This document shows positions 56,693 through 64,000 of a stretch of DNA of 64,000 nucleotides, piece by piece (the first letter of the stretch is position 1; every line of letters begins with the position of its first letter). Source of the DNA: Xanthobacteraceae bacterium (lineage in GTDB: Bacteria > Pseudomonadota > Alphaproteobacteria > Rhizobiales > Xanthobacteraceae); the NCBI GenBank assembly GCA_031291475.1, contig JARLIY010000095.1, positions 1 through 64,000 of the forward strand, written 5' to 3'. The notes under the pieces were generated by a model. That model saw only the letters and a list, made by a program, of their open reading frames with translations. It was not told the origin of the DNA and made no database searches. A program made the position numbers and the translations under genes.

Positions 56693-57631
56693 CTAGCCGG
56701 CCATTTTCACGCCGAGCCGTCCCGCTAGGTCCTGCACGTATTGCCAGGCGACGCGGCCGGAACGCGCGCCGCGTGTCGTCGCCCATTCCAGCGCTTCGCG
56801 CCGCAGGTCGGCGCCGGCGCGCGGAATGCGGTAGCGGGCGACATAGCCCTCGACCATGGCGAGGTATTCGTCCTGGCTGCAGCGGTGAAAACCGAGCCAC
56901 AAGCCGAACCGATCCGACAGCGAGACTTTCTCTTCGACCGCCTCGCCGGGATTAATCGCGGTCGCGCGTTCGTTCTCGACCATATCGCGCGCCATCAAAT
57001 GACGCCGGTTCGACGTGGCGTAGAAGATCACGTTCTCCGGCCGCCCTTCGATGCCGCCTTCGAGCATGGTTTTGAGCGACTTGTAGGACGTGTCTTCGGC
57101 GTCGAAGGACAGGTCGTCGCAGAACACAATGAAGCGCTGACGCTTGTCGCGCAGCAAGGACATCAGTTCCGGCAGCGACTCGATGTCCTCGCGATGGATT
57201 TCGATGAGCTTGAGCCCCGCGGCCCGGTGCGCGGCCGCCACCGCCGCGTGCGCCGCCTTGACCAGCGATGATTTTCCCATGCCGCGCGCGCCCCACAGCA
57301 GCGCGTTGTTCGCCGGCAAGCCGCGCGCAAAGCGTTCGGTATTCTCCACCAGAAGATCGCGCACCCGGTCGATGCCCTTTAGCAGCGACATCTCGACACG
57401 GTTGACGCGGGCGACGGTGGCGAGCCGCCGTTCCTCGGGATGCCAGACGAAGGCTTCGGCGGCGGAAAAATCGAGCCCGGGCGGCGACGGCGGAGCGACG
57501 CGCTCGAGCGCTTCCGCGATCCGATGCAGCACGCCCTCGACGCCGGCGTCGCGGGTGAGCTCGACTTTCGAGCCGTCGCCGGTGCGCTTTTTCGCTGCTT
57601 TGTTGCGGATGCGTTGAGGCGTTTTGGCCAT
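56693..57631 (-). CDS. DUF815 family AAA ATPase
   Basis: Predicted ATPase of unknown role. The 312-residue protein has a basic N-terminus, a Walker A loop GARGMGKSSL at about 113-122, a Walker B FIVFCDDLSF, and DUF815 features (VENTERFARGLPANNALLWG, ATSNRRHLMARDM, LSDRFGLWLGFHRCSQDEYL). It stands alone on the minus strand between nlpD and yajC. Confidence 0.9.
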   Translation of the reverse strand: MAKTPQRIRNKAAKKRTGDGSKVELTRDAGVEGVLHRIAEALERVAPPSPPGLDFSAAEAFVWHPEERRLATVARVNRVEMSLLKGIDRVRDLLVENTERFARGLPANNALLWGARGMGKSSLVKAAHAAVAAAHRAAGLKLIEIHREDIESLPELMSLLRDKRQRFIVFCDDLSFDAEDTSYKSLKTMLEGGIEGRPENVIFYATSNRRHLMARDMVENERATAINPGEAVEEKVSLSDRFGLWLGFHRCSQDEYLAMVEGYVARYRIPRAGADLRREALEWATTRGARSGRVAWQYVQDLAGRLGVKMAG

Positions 57632-57820
57632 GATTACACCGGTTACGCCTACCCCTTAGCGGGGCTCCGGAACCCCCGCAAGCGTGCCGCCAAGGTGCTG
57701 CCAAGGCGCGCCACAAACATTGCAATTAGGCCAACGGCAGCTATAGTCCGCGCCGATTTCCCGCGCAAAATCGGCCCTCATCGCTGCGGCCGGCGCGTCC
57801 TCAGCGGACCCGGAGGAACA

Positions 57821-58174
57821 ATGCTGATTACCCCCGCATTCGCGCAAGGCTTGCCGTTTGGCCTCGGCGGCGCCGACAGCGGCGGCATGATCACCTCGCT
57901 GCTGCCGCTGATTTTGATTGTCGTGATTATGTATTTCCTGGTCTTGCGCCCGCAGCAACAGCGGGTGAAGCAGCATCAGGCGATGGTCAAAGCGCTGCGC
58001 CGCGGCGATACCGTTGTCACCAATGGCGGTCTCCTCGGTAAGGTCACCAAGGTCGTCGACGATGATCAGATCGAGGTCGAAATCTCCGACGGCGTCCGCG
58101 TGCGCCAGATGCGCTCGATGGTGTCCGAGGTGCGGGCCAAGGGCGAGCCGGTGAAGGACGAGAGCGCGAGCTGA
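57821..58174 (+). CDS. yajC: Preprotein translocase subunit YajC
   Basis: Small membrane partner of SecDF. In 117 residues: a membrane helix (LLPLILIVVIMYFLVLRP) followed by the YajC core RPQQQRVKQHQAMVKALRRGDTVVTNGGLLGKV. ATG 57821 has GGAGGAACA upstream. It leads the yajC-secD-secF operon. Confidence 0.95.
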   Translation: MLITPAFAQGLPFGLGGADSGGMITSLLPLILIVVIMYFLVLRPQQQRVKQHQAMVKALRRGDTVVTNGGLLGKVTKVVDDDQIEVEISDGVRVRQMRSMVSEVRAKGEPVKDESAS

Positions 58175-58214
58175 TCCCGACGGAACGCGATCGTAATAAG
58201 GATTATCGCATCCA

Positions 58215-59807
58215 ATGTTGTTTTTCACGCGGTGGAAAGCGGCGGGGATTCTGCTCACGGCGCTCATCGTGTGCCTGTTTGCCCTGCCGAACTTTTTCTC
58301 CGAGAGCGCGGTGCGCGCCTGGCCGAGCTGGGCGCAGCGGCACATTGTGCTGGGCCTCGATCTGCAAGGTGGTTCGAGCCTGCTGCTCGAGGTCGACACC
58401 AATGCCGTGCGCAAGGAGCGGCTCCAGGGTGTAGCCGACGATGTGCTGCGAGTTCTGCGCCAGGCGCGTATTCCCTTCACCGGACGAGCCATTCGCGGCA
58501 ACAGCGTCGAAGTACGCATCACGCGCGACAGCGACGTGGATAACGCTGTCGGCAAGCTGCGCGAGCTGTCGCAGCCGCTATCCGGCATACTCGGCTCCTC
58601 GGGCCAGCGCAGCGTCGACATCACGGAGAACAGCGGCCTGATCACGCTGACCCCGTCGGACGCGGCGATCGTCGAACGCATCCGCCAGGCCGTCGATCAG
58701 TCGATTCAGATCATCGAGCGCCGCGTTAACGAGCTCGGCCTGGTCGAGCCAACCATCCAGCGCGAGGGTGCCAGCCGCATTCTCGTGCAGGTGCCCGGCC
58801 TGCAGGATCCTTCGCGGCTCAAGGAGATCCTCGGCAAGACGGCGAAGCTCGACTTCCGCATGGTCGACCAATCGGAGACGGCGGAGCAGGCGGCGGCCTC
58901 CCACGTGCCGCAGGACTCGGAAATTCTCGACGGCGAAGGCGGGCAAAAATATCTCATCGAAAAACGCGTACTCGTGTCCGGCGCCGATCTCGTCGACGCC
59001 CAGCCGGGCTTCGACCAGCGCTCCAACGAGCCAATCGTCAGTTTCCGCTTCAATTCGAGCGGCGCGCGCAAATTCGCCGAAGCCACTCAGCAGAATGTCG
59101 GCAAGCCCTTCGCCATCGTGCTCGACAACAAGGTGATCTCGGCGCCGGTCATCCGCGAACCGATTCTTGGCGGCTCCGGGCAGATTTCGGGCAATTTCAC
59201 CGTGCAGCAGGCCAACGATCTCGCCATCCTTTTACGCGCCGGCGCATTGCCGGCGCCGCTGACCGTGATCGAGGAGCGTACCGTCGGGCCGGGACTGGGC
59301 CAGGATTCGATCAATGCCGGCGAGCACGCCGCCTATGTGGGGGCGGCGCTGGTCGTCTTCTTCATGCTGGTGACCTACGGCCTGTTCGGGTTGTTCGCCA
59401 ACATCGCAGTTGCGGTGAACGTCGCCATGATCTTCGGCGTGCTGTCGATGCTCAGCGCTACGCTGACGCTGCCCGGCATCGCCGGTATCGTGCTCACCGT
59501 CGGCATCGCGGTGGATTCGAACGTGCTGATCTACGAGCGCATTCGCGAGGAAGTGCGCGCCGGCCGGACCGCAATCAGCGCCATCGATGCCGGCTTCACC
59601 CGTGCGCTCGCAACCATTCTCGATTCCAACATCACTACGTTCATCGCCGCGGCGGTCCTGTTCTATATCGGGACGGGACCGGTGCGCGGCTTCGCCGTGA
59701 CGCTCGGCATCGGAATCCTCACCAGCCTGTTTACCGCCTTTACGCTGACCAGACTGATCGTGGCTTATTGGGTGCGCTTGTGGCGGCCGCGTACCGTGCC
59801 GATCTGA
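58215..59807 (+). CDS. secD: Protein translocase subunit SecD
   Basis: Proton-driven partner of SecYEG that pulls exported proteins into the periplasm. The 530-residue protein has the conserved LGLDLQGGSSLLLEVD after the first membrane helix, a large periplasmic domain, and five C-terminal membrane helices with GIAVDSNVLIYERIREE and GFTRALATILDSNITTFIAA. It is followed by secF. Confidence 0.96.
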   Translation: MLFFTRWKAAGILLTALIVCLFALPNFFSESAVRAWPSWAQRHIVLGLDLQGGSSLLLEVDTNAVRKERLQGVADDVLRVLRQARIPFTGRAIRGNSVEVRITRDSDVDNAVGKLRELSQPLSGILGSSGQRSVDITENSGLITLTPSDAAIVERIRQAVDQSIQIIERRVNELGLVEPTIQREGASRILVQVPGLQDPSRLKEILGKTAKLDFRMVDQSETAEQAAASHVPQDSEILDGEGGQKYLIEKRVLVSGADLVDAQPGFDQRSNEPIVSFRFNSSGARKFAEATQQNVGKPFAIVLDNKVISAPVIREPILGGSGQISGNFTVQQANDLAILLRAGALPAPLTVIEERTVGPGLGQDSINAGEHAAYVGAALVVFFMLVTYGLFGLFANIAVAVNVAMIFGVLSMLSATLTLPGIAGIVLTVGIAVDSNVLIYERIREEVRAGRTAISAIDAGFTRALATILDSNITTFIAAAVLFYIGTGPVRGFAVTLGIGILTSLFTAFTLTRLIVAYWVRLWRPRTVPI

Positions 59808-59834
59808 GCATGAACCTCATCTGAAAGAAGAATC

Positions 59835-60851
59835 GTGCGCCTCCTTCGCATCGTTCCCGATGACACCCGATTCGACTTCATGCGCTTTCGGCGCATCAGC
59901 TTTCCCATATCCGCGATGCTGTCGATCGCGGCGATCCTGCTCTACTTCTTTCACGGATTGAATTTCGGCATCGACTTCGTCGGCGGTACGCTGATGGAGG
60001 TGCAGACCAAAGCCGGGCCGGCCGACCTCGCCAAGATGCGCGGCACCATCGCGGGGCTGCAGCTGGGCGATTTTCAGCTGCAGCAGTTCGGCGCGCCGAA
60101 CGACGTGTTGATCCGCATTTCCGAGCAACCCGGCGGCGACGCGGCGCAGCAGCAGGCGGTGCAGAAGGTCCGCGACGCGCTCGGCACCGAAGTCGACTAT
60201 CGCCGCGTGGAAGTGGTCGGACCGAGCGTTTCGACCGAGCTTTTGTCGTACGGCACCATCGGGCTGGTGCTCGCGATCGGCGCCATCCTGATTTATCTGT
60301 GGTTCCGCTTCGAATGGCAGTTCGCGCTCGGCGCCATGATCGCCAACGTGCACGATCTGGTGCTTACGGTCGGATTCATGTCGCTGACGCGCATCGATTT
60401 CGATCTCACCAGCATCGCGGCTTTGCTCACCATCCTCGGCTATTCGCTCAACGATACTGTGGTGATCTACGACCGCATCCGCGAGATGCTGCGCCGCTAT
60501 AAACGCATGCCGATGCCCGAGCTGCTCAACGCATCGATCAATGCTACTTTGTCGCGCTCGATTGTCACGCATCTGACGGTATCGCTGTCGCTGCTCGCGC
60601 TGCTGCTGTTCGGCGGCCAGGCAATCCGCAGCTTTACCGCGACAATGATGTTCGGCGTTGTGCTGGTCGGCACCTATACCTCCGTGTTCATCGCCTCGCC
60701 GATCCTGATCTATCTCGGCGTCGGCCGTACCCGGCAGGGCGAGCCGGAGGAGACCGAGGTCGAGGCGCCGCCGACGGCTCCGCCGGCGCCGCAGACGCCG
60801 CCGCCGTCGAGGCCCTCACCGCCGCGTCAGCGGGCGCGGTCGCGCCGCTAG
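59835..60851 (+). CDS. secF: Protein translocase subunit SecF
   Basis: Membrane partner of SecD. The 338-residue protein has NFGIDFVGGTLMEVQ after helix 1 and GYSLNDTVVIYDRIRE in the membrane block, ending in a Pro-rich tail. It uses GTG 59835 (AAGAAG upstream). Its TAG stop overlaps the GTG start of the next gene by one base. Confidence 0.95.
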   Translation: MRLLRIVPDDTRFDFMRFRRISFPISAMLSIAAILLYFFHGLNFGIDFVGGTLMEVQTKAGPADLAKMRGTIAGLQLGDFQLQQFGAPNDVLIRISEQPGGDAAQQQAVQKVRDALGTEVDYRRVEVVGPSVSTELLSYGTIGLVLAIGAILIYLWFRFEWQFALGAMIANVHDLVLTVGFMSLTRIDFDLTSIAALLTILGYSLNDTVVIYDRIREMLRRYKRMPMPELLNASINATLSRSIVTHLTVSLSLLALLLFGGQAIRSFTATMMFGVVLVGTYTSVFIASPILIYLGVGRTRQGEPEETEVEAPPTAPPAPQTPPPSRPSPPRQRARSRR

Positions 60852-61219
60852 TGGCCGACCCGCATCTCCCGCAGCAAGCGCTGATCGACGCCCATGGCGA
60901 CGGCGGTTTCCGTTTCGCCGGCATGTCGCATCGCGGCTCGCTTCTGTGCTTGCCCGACGGCATCCGGGCCTGGCCGGTGGCGACCACAGCCGCGCTCACG
61001 GATGCCGCGCTGGCGCTCGTCTTTGCCCAGGCTCGCGACCTCGATTTTTTCATTCTCGGTACCGGGGCGGAGCCTTGGGCCGCGCCGGAAACGTTGCGCG
61101 CGCAGTTCCGGGACAGACACATTTCGCTCGACACCATGACGACCGCTCCGGCGGTCCGTACCTACAACGTGATGCTGATCGAGAGCCGGCGCGTCGGCGC
61201 CGGGCTGATCGCGGTGTAA
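60851..61219 (+). CDS. Mth938-like domain protein, NDUFAF3 homologue (DUF498)
   Basis: Small soluble protein of 122 residues with the Mth938/NDUFAF3 fold. The region DLDFFILGTGAEPW, then HISLDTMTTAPAVRTYNVMLIESRRVGAGLIAV corresponds to the conserved core of mitochondrial NDUFAF3, a complex I assembly factor. It is coupled to secF by a one-base overlap and followed by an NDUFAF6-like gene. A role in respiratory complex I or membrane protein assembly is inference from homology and context. Confidence 0.88.
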   Translation: MADPHLPQQALIDAHGDGGFRFAGMSHRGSLLCLPDGIRAWPVATTAALTDAALALVFAQARDLDFFILGTGAEPWAAPETLRAQFRDRHISLDTMTTAPAVRTYNVMLIESRRVGAGLIAV

Positions 61220-61229
61220 ACTCAGCCAT

Positions 61230-62066
61230 ATGCAGGATGCGTTCGCCCATTGCGCCGAACTTGTCCGGGCGGCCGACCGCGACCGCTTCATCGCCTCGCT
61301 GTTTGCGCCCGCGGAAAAGCGCGGCGCGCTGCATGCCCTCTATGCCTTCAATGCGGAAGTGGCGCGCGTGCGCGAAGTCGCCCACGCGGCGCTGCCGGGT
61401 GAAATCCGCCTACAATGGTGGAGCGATGTCATCGGTGGTGAAAGGGCGGAAGAAGCGCGTGCCAATCCCGTTGCGGCGGCGCTGCTGGCGACGATCGACG
61501 GCTATCGGCTGCCTTCGACGAAGTTGCTCGAGCTAATCGAGGCGCACCGCTTCGATCTTTACGACGATCCGATGGCCACTCTTGCCGACCTTGAAACCTA
61601 CGCGAGAAAGACGTCCGCGGCCCTTATCGCGCTTGCCGTGCAAATTCTCGCCGGCGAGGAAGCAGATGCAGTCGCCGAACCGGCGGGCGTCGCTTACGCC
61701 CTTGCCGGCCTGTTGCGTGCTTTTCCGCTGCACCTTGCCCGGCATCAACTCTACGTACCGCAAGAGCTCCTCGAGAGCCACGAGGTCCACTTGCACGACT
61801 TGTTTGCCGGCCGTTCCTCGCCCGGTCTTGGGGCGGCGCTTGCTGAATTGCGGAGGGTTGCGCGCCATTATCTGGCTACAGCCGGCGAGCGCATGAGCAC
61901 GCTGCCGCCGCCGGCGATACCGGCGTTGCTTCCCGTCGCGCTGGTCCGCGCTTTGCTCGACCGATTGCAACGCAGCCGGCCATTGACGCACGTCGAGCTG
62001 GCGCCGTGGCGCCGGCAATGGCTCATTTGGCGCGCGGCGCGAAATCCGGCGCGCATTGCCCGTTGA
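61230..62066 (+). CDS. Phytoene/squalene synthase family protein, NDUFAF6-like
   Basis: Trans-prenyltransferase-fold protein of 278 residues. The segment LYAFNAEVARVREVA followed by GEIRLQWWSDVI matches NDUFAF6 in place of the first Asp-rich substrate motif of true phytoene or squalene synthases; the acidic pairs are missing, so it is probably not an active synthase. Human NDUFAF6 is a complex I assembly factor. It lies 10 bases behind the NDUFAF3-like gene and six bases from the convergent trmFO. Confidence 0.85.
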   Translation: MQDAFAHCAELVRAADRDRFIASLFAPAEKRGALHALYAFNAEVARVREVAHAALPGEIRLQWWSDVIGGERAEEARANPVAAALLATIDGYRLPSTKLLELIEAHRFDLYDDPMATLADLETYARKTSAALIALAVQILAGEEADAVAEPAGVAYALAGLLRAFPLHLARHQLYVPQELLESHEVHLHDLFAGRSSPGLGAALAELRRVARHYLATAGERMSTLPPPAIPALLPVALVRALLDRLQRSRPLTHVELAPWRRQWLIWRAARNPARIAR

Positions 62067-62072
62067 TGATCT

Positions 62073-63467
62073 TCACTCCGCGGCGTGCGGCACGGCCGTC
62101 CCGATCCAGGTATCAAGATCGGCGAGCGCCCGCGCGCACAGCGCCTGCTTCTGGGCGCCGCGCGCCGTGCGGGCCCCAAGCGGCGGGAACAGCCCGAAAT
62201 TGACGTTCATCGGCTGAAACGAGCGTGCGCCGGAATCGATCGTCTCGATATGGCCGCCGGTGATGTGACCGATCAACGCTCCGTGCGCGGTGGTCGGTGG
62301 CGGCAGATTGAGCTTCTCGCCGAGTCGCTCCGCGGCGGCGAAGCGGCCGGCAAGAAGACCGATCGCCGCCGATTCCACGTAACCCTCGCAGCCGGTGATC
62401 TGACCGGCAAAGCGCAGCCGCGGCATCGCCTTGAGCCGCAGCGTTTCGTTGAGGAGCTTCGGGGAATTGAGGAAGGTATTGCGATGCAGTCCGCCGAGCC
62501 GGGCGAATTCGGCGTTGGCGAGGCCGGGAATGGTGCGGAAGATGCTTATCTGTTCGCCATGTTTCAGCTTGGTCTGGAAGCCGACCATGTTGAACAGGGT
62601 GCCGAGCTTGTTGTCCTGGCGTAATTGCACCACGGCGTAGGGCTTTTCGGCCGGCCGATGCGCGTCGGTCAGCCCGAATGGCTTCATCGGTCCGTGGCGC
62701 AGGGTTTCGCGGCCGCGCTCGGCCATCACTTCGATGGGCAGGCAGCCGTCGAAATAGGGCGTCGTCGATTCGAAATCGTGGAATGCGACTTTGTCGCCGG
62801 CGAGCAGCGCATCGACGAAGGCGTCATATTGCGCCTGCGTCAGCGGGCAGTTGATGTAGTCGGCGCCGGAACCGCCGGGCCCCGCTTTGTCGTAGCGCGA
62901 CTGGAACCAGGCGATATCGAAGTCGATGGTGTCGCGGTGGATGATCGGCGCGATGGCGTCGAAGAAGGCGAGCGAAGCTTCGCCGGTCAGCGCGCGGATC
63001 GCGTCCGCGAGCGCAGGCGAGGTGAGGGGGCCGGTGGCGATAATAACGTTGTCCCACTCGGGAGGCGGCATGAGAATTTCCTCGCGGCGAATGTCGATCA
63101 GCGGTTCGTCCTCGATCGCTGCGGTGATGGCGGCGGCAAAACCCTCGCGATCGACGGCGAGCGCACCGCCTGCCGGCAGTTTGTGGGCGTCGGCCGTTCG
63201 CATGACCAGCGAGCCAAGCCGGCGCATCTCGGCATGCAGGAGGCCGATCGCGCTTCCCGTGGCATCGTCTGAGCGGAAGGAGTTCGAACAAACGAGCTCG
63301 GCGAATTGCCCGGATTTATGCACGGCCGTGGAACGGACGGGCCGCATTTCGTGCAGCACCACCGGCACGCCGCGCCGCGCGATCTGCCAAGCGCCCTCGG
63401 AACCCGAAAGCCCGCCGCCGACAATATGGACCGGCTCGATTTGGATCGGCCGTTGAGCGCGCTTCAT
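62073..63467 (-). CDS. trmFO: Methylenetetrahydrofolate--tRNA-(uracil-5-)-methyltransferase TrmFO
   Basis: Folate- and FAD-dependent enzyme making ribothymidine at tRNA position 54. The 464-residue protein has the FAD-binding [14 protein letters not shown], the [11 protein letters not shown] segment and [14 protein letters not shown] with candidate catalytic Cys, and [21 protein letters not shown]. It starts at ATG 63467; an upstream in-frame ATG at 63503 adds 12 non-family residues. It is divergent from gatC. Confidence 0.95.
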   Translation of the reverse strand: MKRAQRPIQIEPVHIVGGGLSGSEGAWQIARRGVPVVLHEMRPVRSTAVHKSGQFAELVCSNSFRSDDATGSAIGLLHAEMRRLGSLVMRTADAHKLPAGGALAVDREGFAAAITAAIEDEPLIDIRREEILMPPPEWDNVIIATGPLTSPALADAIRALTGEASLAFFDAIAPIIHRDTIDFDIAWFQSRYDKAGPGGSGADYINCPLTQAQYDAFVDALLAGDKVAFHDFESTTPYFDGCLPIEVMAERGRETLRHGPMKPFGLTDAHRPAEKPYAVVQLRQDNKLGTLFNMVGFQTKLKHGEQISIFRTIPGLANAEFARLGGLHRNTFLNSPKLLNETLRLKAMPRLRFAGQITGCEGYVESAAIGLLAGRFAAAERLGEKLNLPPPTTAHGALIGHITGGHIETIDSGARSFQPMNVNFGLFPPLGARTARGAQKQALCARALADLDTWIGTAVPHAAE

Positions 63468-63619
63468 AAGCGCAAAGTTAGGCGCATCGCTGCAACGGCA
63501 CAATGCAGCTCAACGGCCTTGAAATCGGCCCGGAAAGCAGGGAGTTGGCGGCGAATAGGCGCTCTGCTATAGCCGATGCATTGCCGACTGACGCTGATCC
63601 AAGGCTCGAGGCTACCGCC

Positions 63620-63907
63620 ATGTCCGTTGACGCCGAAACGGTCCGCCGGGTTGCGCACCTCGCGCGCGTCGCGGTCGCCGAAAGCGAAGTGGAGCATCTT
63701 CGGGGCGAGCTCAATGCCATGCTCGCTTTCGTCGAACAGCTGGCGGAAGTCGACGTCACGGGCGTCGAGCCGATGACGTCGGTAACGCCGATGGCGATGA
63801 AGATGCGCAACGACGAAGTGACCGATGGCAACATCGCCGACGACATCCTGGCCAATGCGCCGGCGCGTGAGGATCACTTCTTCGTCGTGCCCAAAGTGGT
63901 GGAATGA
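63620..63907 (+). CDS. gatC: Aspartyl/glutamyl-tRNA(Asn/Gln) amidotransferase subunit C
   Basis: Small subunit of GatCAB, which amidates Glu-tRNA(Gln) (and Asp-tRNA(Asn)). The 95 residues include [35 protein letters not shown] and the C-terminal [20 protein letters not shown] 63620 is the family start, with GAGG upstream. The TGA stop overlaps the ATG of a further small gene. gatA and gatB would be expected to the right, outside the window. Confidence 0.95.
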   Translation: MSVDAETVRRVAHLARVAVAESEVEHLRGELNAMLAFVEQLAEVDVTGVEPMTSVTPMAMKMRNDEVTDGNIADDILANAPAREDHFFVVPKVVE

Positions 63908-64000
63908 TGTGTATCGCCTGTGAGCAAGACGGGATGTGGATTGCGTATTTGCAGAGGAAAGGCCTCATCACGCCCGATGGTTATATGGTGGAGGAGCCGC
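63904..64000 (+). CDS. Partial small protein overlapping gatC, truncated by the window edge
   Basis: ATG 63904 lies in ATGA with the gatC stop, and a second in-frame ATG follows at once. The 32 visible residues read [20 protein letters not shown] and then [12 protein letters not shown], with a CxxC pair. The frame stays open to the right edge. It resembles short rhizobial proteins placed between gatC and gatA, but it is not named here. Confidence 0.6.
   Translation, partial: MMCIACEQDGMWIAYLQRKGLITPDGYMVEEP

Overview
The window is a dense, high-GC stretch of core chromosome. Gene content and order point to an alphaproteobacterium of the Hyphomicrobiales (Rhizobiales), close to the Bradyrhizobium/Rhodopseudomonas/Xanthobacteraceae side. 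The evidence is the lptF-lptG-lptD-surA-pdxA-rsmA run, mipZ, an exoR homologue, the dgt-argS-SPOR-nagZ-scpAB-tatABC-serS-surE-pcm-nlpD series, yajC-secDF, trmFO, gatC, and a palindromic intergenic repeat of the type common in Bradyrhizobium-like genomes just before serS. I see no rRNA, tRNA, CRISPR, insertion sequence, prophage or plasmid function. Nearly every gene can be assigned to a known family.

Layout. 0.1-3 kb: mltG, yicC, gmk (plus strand). 3-11.8 kb, minus strand: a zinc alcohol dehydrogenase, then the outer-membrane biogenesis operon lptF>lptG>lptD>surA-like>pdxA>rsmA, with start/stop overlaps at lptG/lptD and pdxA/rsmA. 12-15.9 kb, plus: pepA, holC and two conserved proteins of unknown function. 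16-20.6 kb, plus: a lone biotin carboxylase/biotin-carrier subunit, DUF1489, an intradiol dioxygenase and a periplasmic binding protein. 20.6-24.1 kb: panC (minus), mipZ, a von Willebrand A protein and a membrane J-protein resembling mitochondrial Tim14/Pam18. 24.2-31.1 kb: a D,D-carboxypeptidase with a SPOR domain, a phasin, clpS-clpA and an MFS transporter that looks damaged. 31.4-42.4 kb: valS, a beta-propeller protein, an epimerase-like protein, a 3-methyladenine glycosylase, ilvD-exoR, a soluble chemoreceptor with PilZ, xthA, erpA. 42.5-56.7 kb, almost all plus: dgt, argS, a SPOR protein, nagZ, scpA-scpB, tatABC, serS, surE, pcm and a degenerate-LytM lipoprotein (nlpD-like). 56.7-64 kb: a DUF815 ATPase (minus), yajC-secD-secF followed by homologues of the mitochondrial complex I assembly factors NDUFAF3 and NDUFAF6, trmFO (minus), gatC and the start of a small overlapping gene.

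Themes. Much of the window serves the cell envelope: glycan cutting (mltG, nagZ, the carboxypeptidase, SPOR proteins, nlpD), LPS export (lptDFG, surA-like), protein export (tatABC, yajC-secDF) and division placement (mipZ, scpAB). The second theme is translation (valS, argS, serS, gatC, trmFO, rsmA) and proteostasis (clpSA, pepA, surE, pcm).

I found no clear undescribed multi-gene system. The observations most worth a second look are: (i) valS and serS each contain an internal AT-rich block that breaks sharply from its surroundings, and serS also carries a roughly 70-residue insertion there; (ii) the two complex I assembly homologues sit behind secDF; (iii) a Tim14-like J-protein is paired with a VWA protein beside mipZ; (iv) the MFS gene has both an apparent one-base N-terminal frameshift and an exact 39-bp in-frame tandem duplication; (v) several intergenic palindromes and repeats are unassigned. 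All functional calls rest on reading translated motifs by eye. No database search was run.
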